NCBI RefSeq assembly: GCF_037024155.1
Contig: NZ_JAYKTS010000008.1
Coordinates: 1-64,000 of the forward strand
Reading direction: 5' to 3'
Length of the DNA: 64,000 bases
Source of the DNA: Bacillus sp. 2205SS5-2
Lineage (GTDB): Bacteria > Bacillota > Bacilli > Bacillales > Bacillaceae_K
A model generated the notes under the pieces. The model did not search any database, was not told the DNA's origin, and worked only from the letters and a program-made list of their open reading frames with translations. Below, piece by piece: positions 46,730-55,000 of this stretch (positions within the stretch are counted from its first letter, which is position 1; the number at the start of each line of letters is the position of its first letter). A program made the translations under genes and the position numbers.

Positions 46730-47320
46730 TTATTTACTAAATAGTCTAATTCCAGAGATAAAAGTAATAAGTGCAAGCAACGGTAAACGCAACCATGCCA
46801 TATATATCCAAAGTTCACCACCATATACAGTCGTTGGGGAGGCACCAAAATCATCAACATATATCGCAATGTTCCAAAATAGCTTTAAAGAAATAATTAA
46901 AGAAATAAAACTCAAAACAAAAATCATAATAGTGAACCCTCTGTTTTCAAAATTCACTTTATCTCCTCTTATTTTTATTAAGTGAATCATCGTAACTATG
47001 CATAAAACGACTAATACTAATGCAATATTAAAGAACATCAAGGCAATAGAAATTCCAATAAGAATACCAATTAATACAGCAATAAACCTCATTTTATGTA
47101 TTCTACGTTGAATACCTTTCATCAGCTTTTGGTCACTTTTTTCTGAATCAACATCATGTAAATCATGATTAGGCAAATCCCTTTCAACACTTCTATGATA
47201 ATTTGCACAGTCTTTACAAGAATGAAGATGCTCCATAATCAATTGGTTACTATCTTCACTTGCGAGGTTTTCTACATGCATTGGGATTAAATCCTTAATA
47301 ATATTACAATTCCCCCTCAA
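46730..47320 (-). CDS. Anti-sigma factor with zinc-finger domain and membrane segments
   Basis: 196 residues from a TTG start at 47320, with GGAGGT eight bases upstream. The N-terminal zinc-finger anti-sigma domain has a His-x3-Cys-x2-Cys motif in HLHSCKDC near residue 32 and a Cys at residue 5. About four membrane segments follow from residue 78. Such proteins hold an ECF sigma factor at the membrane until a signal releases it. The start overlaps the stop of the sigma gene by four bases, the normal coupled arrangement. That sigma gene is broken, so this protein has lost its cognate partner unless another sigma factor takes its place. Confidence 0.85.
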   Translation of the reverse strand: MRGNCNIIKDLIPMHVENLASEDSNQLIMEHLHSCKDCANYHRSVERDLPNHDLHDVDSEKSDQKLMKGIQRRIHKMRFIAVLIGILIGISIALMFFNIALVLVVLCIVTMIHLIKIRGDKVNFENRGFTIMIFVLSFISLIISLKLFWNIAIYVDDFGASPTTVYGGELWIYMAWLRLPLLALITFISGIRLFSK

Positions 47321-47818
47321 TTTTCTTCACCTCCATAAATAATTGAAGACAGTTTATTTTTAGCTCGATAAAAATTGACCCTTGCCCATGTATCAGACTG
47401 ATTAAATATTTCTCCAATTTCTTTAAAACTCAATTCGTTATAAAAACGCAAGATAATGATTTCTTGATGTGGTCCTTTTAGTTTCTTTATAGCATTTGAC
47501 ACATTAATCGATTCTTGTTTTTTTCATAGATACTCTCTGGTGTTTCCTGATTTGGAAATACATCTTCAAATGTTGATGTATCCGTAACCTTTTCGACTTT
47601 CTTTATTTTCTTCACATAGCTGTTAAAAGTATATTTGGCAATTTGAAAGAGCCATGTTGATATTTTACTATGTCTTTTTAACGATGAATGGACTCAAAGG
47701 CTTGCAAAAATGTTTCTTATGTCAATTCCTCAGCAATGAACCGGTCTCCAGATAAATAGAACAAATATTTATAAATCTGTTTTTCGTATATAATGTATAA
47801 CTGATTAAACTCATCCAA
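47317..47818 (-). pseudogene. Broken ECF sigma factor gene
   Basis: Read across frames it gives a complete ECF sigma factor. Region 2 begins DEFNQLYIIYEKQIYKYLF (near 47818) and continues AEELT-stop-ETFLQAFESIHR; the stop stands where relatives have Gln (CAA to TAA). A frameshift near 47685 leads into STWLFQIAKYTFNSYVKK, and a second near 47515 into the intact region 4 (LKGPHQEIIILRFYNELSF, FKEIGEIF). No read-through product can be made in one piece; the last 61 codons alone form an open frame. The N-terminal start is taken as TTG at 47818 and is uncertain. Confidence 0.85.
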
Positions 47819-47856
47819 TTATAAAGTAAAACGTTACATTTTTTTGAAAAATATAA

Positions 47857-47879
47857 ATAGGGAAAGGATTTTTCCCTAT
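47857..47879. repeat. Short inverted repeat upstream of the sigma pseudogene
   Basis: ATAGGGAAA pairs with TTTCCCTAT around a five-base loop. It may be a hairpin ending transcription from the right or an operator; it is not followed by a clean T-run. Confidence 0.35.
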
Positions 47880-48067
47880 CCCCTCAATCAATACGAACTT
47901 TTACTTTCCTGCTCGTTAGTTTAAGTATATATTTTCATAATTCACTTTCCTAATATTAACACAAAACCCATTTTTCACTTTAATTATTTACGCTTCTTCG
48001 CTATTTAAAATGATTAGCCTCTGTCCATACTGGTTACTAAAATAGTAGAACTAATAGGTGATTCGGA

Positions 48068-48383
48068 ATGAGGGTAGAAATCCAAGGTATTAATAGTCTC
48101 TTTCATAATACAGAACCGTGGTATATCGAAACTTGTGTATTTAACGAGGAAAAACAACATCTAGATGTATTAGAACCAATGGTAGAGGTGACGAAAATGA
48201 TTCAAAACCATTATGACGGCATCCTCCAATTTGTTTAAGTCCAAGCTAAATAATGGACTTTTAGAAGGAACGAATAGTTTATTTCAGGCAGCTAAAAGAA
48301 AGGCACGTGGGTATCGTTCAGATAAGAATATGATCGCCATAATCTATCTACTTGCTGGAAAACTGGATTTCGCACTCAAATAA
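48068..48383 (+). pseudogene. Remnant of an ISL3 family transposase
   Basis: The first frame (from 48068) gives an N-terminal piece with EPWYIETCVFNEEKQHLD, the usual opening of short ISL3-type transposases. It is joined directly to a piece from near the C-terminus (MVEVTKMIQNHYDGILQF). After a frameshift near 48233 the second frame reads KSKLNNGLLEGTNSLFQ, then AAKRKARGYRSDKN and IAIIYLLAGKL to a stop at 48383, the conserved ISL3 C-terminus. The catalytic centre and zinc finger are deleted. No terminal inverted repeats were found. It is a dead element. Confidence 0.8.
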
Positions 48384-48518
48384 AAAGAATGAGTAACAGC
48401 TCAGAGCCATACTTCGCTCGCAACTGAACCCATTCCCTTGTCCGGTTTTTAGGTTTCGAGAAAAAGAGAGTTGATTTCTTTCTATAAAATCACTATAAAT
48501 GACGAAGAGCCTTATTTA

Positions 48519-48555
48519 AGGCTCTTTTCGTATACACTGTGGCTGTTGCAGTCGC
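48519..48555. repeat. Fragment of the interspersed inverted-end repeat
   Basis: AGGCTCTTTTCGTATACACTGTGGCT matches the GGCTC end of the complete copies; the rest of the element is missing. Confidence 0.6.
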
Positions 48556-48590
48556 TAGACATTTAATCTTATACATTGTCTATAACTAAT

Positions 48591-48764
48591 TCACCCTTCA
48601 TCCTCTAGCAAGTGCGGAAATAACTCTTCTAATACTTGAGCTCCCATTAACCCAGTATAGTCTCCATAGTGTTCAAGGATTTTCCTAGACCGAAGGGACA
48701 ACTTTAGGTTCACAAGTTCTGTGTTTGGATATTTAGGTTGATTTTCAACTTCGACAGCTACTAT
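48591..48764 (-). pseudogene. C-terminal remnant of an unidentified protein
   Basis: An open frame of about 55 codons ends at a TGA (48591-48593) and reads LRSRKILEHYGDYTGLMGA and VLEELFPHLLEDEG, which looks like real protein sequence. It lacks a start codon with a ribosome binding site, and an in-frame stop lies just upstream. I do not recognise the family. Confidence 0.35.
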
Positions 48765-48888
48765 TTACCGGTAATTTATGAACATAATTTGCACCGAAAA
48801 TTGTAGGCTAATTTGTTAATGTATACGAGTGAGTATATATAATATAGGCAATATTATAGACAAATCGCACTACAAATAAACATTCAAT

Positions 48889-48925
48889 AAAAAAGCCTAT
48901 CAAATTAACTTTCAATTTGATAAGC
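48889..48925 (-). terminator. Terminator of the amylopullulanase gene
   Basis: GC-TATCAAATT pairs with AATTTGATA-GC; a six-T run follows on the minus strand. It lies about 145 bases past the stop at 49070. Confidence 0.7.
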
Positions 48926-49069
48926 AAATTACTATACATTTTCTTTGTTTTCGGTAGGAAACGGAAGTCGTTACCGATTTAGAGCATTCTCTTATTTGTT
49001 CGATAGGAATCTTTTTATACTTCGTTAACCATAGTCTTCAAAAGGCTAAAGTTGCTCAACCTTTCAAAA

Positions 49070-52000
49070 TTAATCCTTCAAAAGCGCTGAAGATACTGCT
49101 TCACTAACCGCATTTTCCCCACCGACAATGTAGAAATTTGAAACTGAATCCATCTCAATCGCCTCATTAATTACTTTTGGCACTTCCACTTTTTTCACAA
49201 GCAGTATTTCTGCCTTTTCTTTGGCCGCAAGTACTGACCCAGCAAGCGCATCAGCAAAATTTTCTCCTGTAGCGATAATGGCATGACCCGTTTTCGGCGT
49301 TAAGTTCTTTGCAATTTCCGCCGACGTTTCATAGCGATCTGCTCCACTATAACGTGTCGCTTGATCAAAGCTCTTGACAATCTGCTCACTTATCGCATTT
49401 TTTCCACCCACAACGATGACCTCTTCACTATGACTTATCGCTTTTGCCGTTGAAGCAGGTAGTACGTCTTTAGCGGAAAGAACGATTGGATAGCCATTTT
49501 GCGCTGCATAGGATGCAACAGATAGCGCATCGGCAAAGTGGTACGCATTTGCCACTACGATTTTCTCCGGATCTCCGCCTAATCGAGCGGCTATATTAAC
49601 CGCTGTTTCAAATCGATCTTTTCCAGAAATCCTGTCGATTTTCAACCCTAGTCCTCTTAATTGATATTCTACAAATTTAGATACAGCCGACTTTCCACCA
49701 AGAATGATGACTTTTTTTGCTCCGAGGCGTTTTATCTCTGCTTGCACATCTTCGTTCAATCGCTTCTGATTCGTTAACAGAATAGGAGCGTCATATTTAT
49801 ACGCTAGAGGAGCACCTGCTAGTGCATCTGGGAAGTCATCGCCTCTCGCAATGACAATGGTTTCAGCCGATGACCAACCTTGTTTTGAAACCTCAATCGC
49901 TGTTTGATAACGATCGGTACCAGCCAGTCTTTCTACTATATTTCTTGGTTTCATTCCAATAATAAATGTTCCACCTTCATCACGTTTTGGAAAAGTCAGA
50001 GTTACTTTTCCATCCACAACTTTATGCATTTTGCCGCTATAATAATCTTTTACCTCATCTCCCATTTCTTTTGGAAGGTTTAACGTGATGGTTTGTTTTT
50101 TATTGGTCGTATTAAGTCCAACATAAACATATTCCTTTTGGTGTTCACGTTGGAAGACCATATAACCTGTTTCATTATTTCCTGCAACATCTGTGCGGTT
50201 TCCTTTTGATAGAACCGATGATAATTGTTTACGTGCATTCAATAATTTTTGGTAATGGACGAGCAAGTCATTACCCTCAACCTTTTCCCATGGCATATCA
50301 TCGCGGTTCTCGTTAAATTCACCTGCATCCATATTGCCTGCATGGTTGCCAGATTGACCAAGCTCTTCACCATAATAAATGACCGGCTGCCCTTTCGCTG
50401 TAATTTGTAGAGCAGCTGCCACTTTTAGCTTCCCAACGTTTCCTCCGACCTTGGAGGATAAGAAACCATCTTCATCGTGACTAGATAAGAACTGTCCGAG
50501 CATTTTCGTATTGTTCATTTGACCATTACGATATTCAAGGTACTCCTCTACAGCCTCTACGTTTCCATTTACAAAATCTTGTGCTTTATACTTGAATTCG
50601 AAGTCTAATAGTGAATCCATTTGACCACTTTCTAGATAACCACCTGTTTGGTTCACACTCGCACCATAATGCTCACCAATCATCTTAAAGTCTGGTTTTT
50701 GTTCAGTTAAAGCATTTTTGAGTGCTTTCCACGTAGTATTTTCTACATGCTTCACCGTATCTACTCGGAAGAAATCAATTGTATCGCCGCGGTCTGTTCG
50801 CGCTTTCTCTAACCAATCAACTTGCCATTGAATAAGCTGATCACGGACCGCTTTCTCTTCTGTTTTAAAATCGGGAAGTCCTGCCAACTCGCCTTGAACA
50901 ACGTCAGTACCACCATTACGGAACATATCCATAAAACGAGCACGATTTTCATCACTTGGATAATTCGGAATAGCTAATTCATTGGAAGGATCATCTTGCT
51001 TTAATCCATATCCAGCATGATTTAGCACAACATCTACCATGATCTTGATCCCACGGTCATGGGCGGAATTAATTAACTCTTTGAACGTATTTAGGTCACC
51101 CAAATGCTCATCAAGTGTCGTAAAATCTTTTGCCCAATAACCATGATAGCCAAATTGATTTCCTTGTTTATTCCAGCGCAGGTCCCAATCAATATTATCG
51201 ACGACTGGAGTAATCCACACAGTATTCACACCGAGCTCTTCTAAATAATCGAGACGGTCAATCACCCCTTGAAAATCACCACCATGATAGGTTTCAGAGT
51301 GTGTAGTATCATAGTTTTCTCCATTAGGATCATCATTCGTGGTATCGCCATTTTCAAAACGATCAGTCAGCATGAAATAAATTCGTGCCTCGTCCCAATC
51401 AAAATCAGCATCTCCCACATATTGGCGAGCCTTAACTTCAACGGATACTACTGATTTATGTTCGTTACCAAACTCATCCAGTGCCGTAATTGGTAGTTTC
51501 TTTGTTCCAGCTGCCACTGTATCTTGGACAAATATTGTTTGTTTGTTCAAAGAAGGATCTATATACACTTTCTCCGGACCATCCACCGCACGTAAATCGA
51601 TAGACATCTCTTGAATGTTAACATCTTTTGGTTTATCCACTTTAACCGTAACCACTGCATTTTCGTTATATGAAATCGCACTTGGCTTGACAGTCGGTGT
51701 TAGCGTAATATCTGGTCGATCATAAGTAATTGTTGACTTGCCATCCTTCGTATTATAAGGATCTGGTACAGTTGTTGTTTCCCCGTCAACTGTCACTTCA
51801 AAAGTATAGGTGATGGTTCCTTCCTCAACATCCTTTAATGTGTATTCAAAGTATTGATTTGCCTCGTTATAAACCATTTCATTGGTTTCACTATCAATCT
51901 GTAACTGAACTTTTTCTATCGTTTCCATCTTATTTTCTTCGTACAGTTTTGGATCACGATAGAAGAAGGTAATGTCACCATCCTTTAAAATTGGTCCCTT

Positions 52001-55000
52001 CACAGTTGGAACCGTATGGAACTCTTCCTCTCCACTGGTGATTTCCACTTTTGTTACGCTATCAGATGGTTGAATGGTAATATAACGATCAGTTCCAATC
52101 GGATCCTTCGTTGCAGTACTCCAATCATGTCCTTTTCTTAAAACAAAGCCTACGCTAGTTGTTTCAGGACCTACTTCAAAAGTAGCGATTGCTCCCTTGT
52201 CCGTGACATTATCAAAAAGAACTTCGCCGTCCTTCACACCTGTTTGCCAAGTCCATATATTCCAATCGGTGTAATCTCCATCTTCACGCTCATACGTAAA
52301 TTGAACATAACGTTGGACGTATTTTTCTATTTTCATTTCAATCGATGTGGTTATTTCGCCTGCTTTTGCCGTAATTTTCACAGTTCCAGGTGTTTTGCCA
52401 GTCACTTTTCCATTTTCATCAACGGAGGCCACATCTTGATTAGACGAGCTCCACTCAATGGCCGCATTTGGCATACTTTGGGCAAATTGATCTTTTACAC
52501 TAGCGCTTAGCTGAGTTGTTCGAGAAGTAAAGAGCGTTGTTTCTCCTGTTAAGGAAATTGTAGTAGGAACCAGTTTCCCTACAGTCACCTTTACTGTTGC
52601 TTCTACCTGACCAATTTTTGCCGTAATTATAGCATTTCCGCTAGTAATTGCTGTTACTTTTCCACCTACAACCTTAACCACTTTTTCATCTGAAGAACTC
52701 CAATTAATGGCCTCACCAATCATCGGACGTCCATTTTGGTCTTTTACAACAACACTAAGTGTGCGCACACCTTCAGGCTCTAAGCCAAGTTCTGGTGGGT
52801 TGACTTCAATGGATGTTACAACAGAATCATAGTCATTCGCTTCATCATATAACACCATCATGGAAAGGGGTGCGACTGTGACAGTGTCGCTAACAGTTCG
52901 GATTACATCTATTCCTGCTTGCTTTTGATCGACTACCACATTCCATTCCCCACTTAAAGGAATGTCTACCGAAGCATCATTTCCATTGTAAATCACGACA
53001 ATATTCTTCCATTTGTCATAGTTTGCATAATTCTTCAGCTTAAAGGCCACTACATTTCCTTCTTGCTTAAACACCGCTAAATTAGCGGCAACTGCTTCTT
53101 TCGTTGTCATCCGAAAAGCTGGATGGTTTTGACGAAGCTTCATGAGTCCTTCGTAATAATCATAGACAGGTTTGAATGCTTCTTTTTCTTCCCATCGAAT
53201 TTGATTTATACTATCGGGACTCTTGTATGAGTTGTGATCGCCAAATTTCGTTCGTAGTAATTCATCCCCCGCATGGATAAACGGAATACCTTGAGAAGTA
53301 AGTACAATCCCATTAGCAAGAAGTGAACGCTGAACGGTTTCATTTGCGAGAACATTGCTTGGGTCGATCGCATGATGAGACTTAGTCTTCTCTTCCACTG
53401 CTTGTTTCACAGAAGAGTAGGCAATAGCATCTTCACCTTGCAGCTCCCCGTTTAAGATTTGAAGAAAGCCTTCTTCATCTTCTAATCCTTGCGTTTTAAT
53501 GATCTTGTCCCATAAATTCAAATTATCGTGGGCCGTAACATAGTTGATGGTTTCAGTCGGACCATTCGTAAAGTCATCGATTGCACCTTTCACACCTGTG
53601 ACAACATTAGCTTCTGTCCCTGGTTGACCAGTGGCAAATCCTTTTGAAGCATCATCACTTCCACCTTTAATGGCTCCTCGGAAATTGTCATTAAAGACAG
53701 CAAATCCTTGATCCTTTTGCGTACCTTTTAATGTTTGGAGATTTCCAGCTAACGGCGATCCTCCCGCTTGCCATGGTTCACCATATATTAATATGGAAGA
53801 ATCGACTTCTTCTTGAAGCTCTTTTGTTAGCTGTGACATCGTGTTCACATCAATCAAGCCCATTAAGTCAAACCGGAATCCATCGACATTATATTCTTCC
53901 GCCCAGTATCGAACTGAATCTTTAATATATTTTCGTACCATTGGCCGCTCAGAAGCAATTTCATTCCCAACTCCTGAGCCATTCGCAAGATTGCCTGTAT
54001 CCGTTGTCCGGTAAAAGTAACCTGGAACGATTTTATTAAACGGACCGTTCGGAACTTCGAATGTATGGTTGTAGACAACATCCATGACAACTCGTATCCC
54101 TTGATCATGTAGCGCTTGAACCATTTCTTTGAATTCGGTAATCCGTACCCCTGGATCATTCGGATCCGTTGAATAAGATCCTTCTGGTACATTATAATTT
54201 TGTGGGTCATATCCCCAATTAAATTTCGGTTTATTAGACGTCGGATCATCTACCGTCAATTCATCGACGGTCTTAAAATCATAAGAAGGTAATAGATGAA
54301 CCGTTGTCACACCTAGAGCAGAGAGATGGTCGACACCAGATTTGGCTCCTCCTGGTGTAGTCGTACCCGTTTCAGTAAACGCTTTGAACTTTCCTTTATT
54401 AGTCATTCCAGAATTATCATCCATCGAAAAGTCACGCACATGTAATTCATATAAAATATGATCTGTTGGGTTTAACAGAGGCGGTTTCTCTTCGGACCAA
54501 GCTTTCGGATCGGTACTTTCTAGATTAATAATGGCTGTTCGTTGACCATTTGCTGATACTGCCTGAGCATAAGGATCTACCGCATAATTCGTTGTCCCAT
54601 CGGCAAATTCTACTTTATATAGATAGAATTGACCGGAGAGATTTTGATCGACCGTATGCGCCCAGACACCTTGGTCACTACGTGTCATTGCCACTTCCGT
54701 TCCACCCGAGTGATCAGTTACAATACCTGCTTCATTATAGATTCCCTGATTAGGATAGAGAGCAAGCGAAACCTTAGTAGCTGTAGGTGCCCATACTTTA
54801 AATGTGCTAGCTGGGGAAGAGTAGGTTAGCCCTAGATCTTCGCCGTTATAGAAGTGTTTTGGTGCATTTAAGATTTCGCGCATGGTTACGGCCGCTGCGG
54901 CAAAACCCGTTCCACCTACTTCATATTCATGACGCACATTAACTGAAGCTTCCCCCTTAAGCGTGATTACTAGTTTATTATCGGTTACCTTTGTAGCCGT

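Larger units (their letters stand above)
48384..49069. other. 686-base gap between the transposase remnant and the amylopullulanase gene
   Basis: It contains a repeat fragment (48519-48555), a coding-like remnant (48591-48764) and the amylopullulanase terminator (48889-48925). Nothing intact is seen. Confidence 0.5.

Noticed and set aside
46511-46985. Frames of 69-102 codons around the anti-sigma gene
   Set aside because: They are shadows of the anti-sigma and lipoprotein genes in other frames.
47317-47502. The 61-codon region 4 frame as a complete small sigma-like gene
   Set aside because: The upstream sequence encodes the rest of the same sigma factor in broken frames, so the short frame is the tail of a pseudogene.
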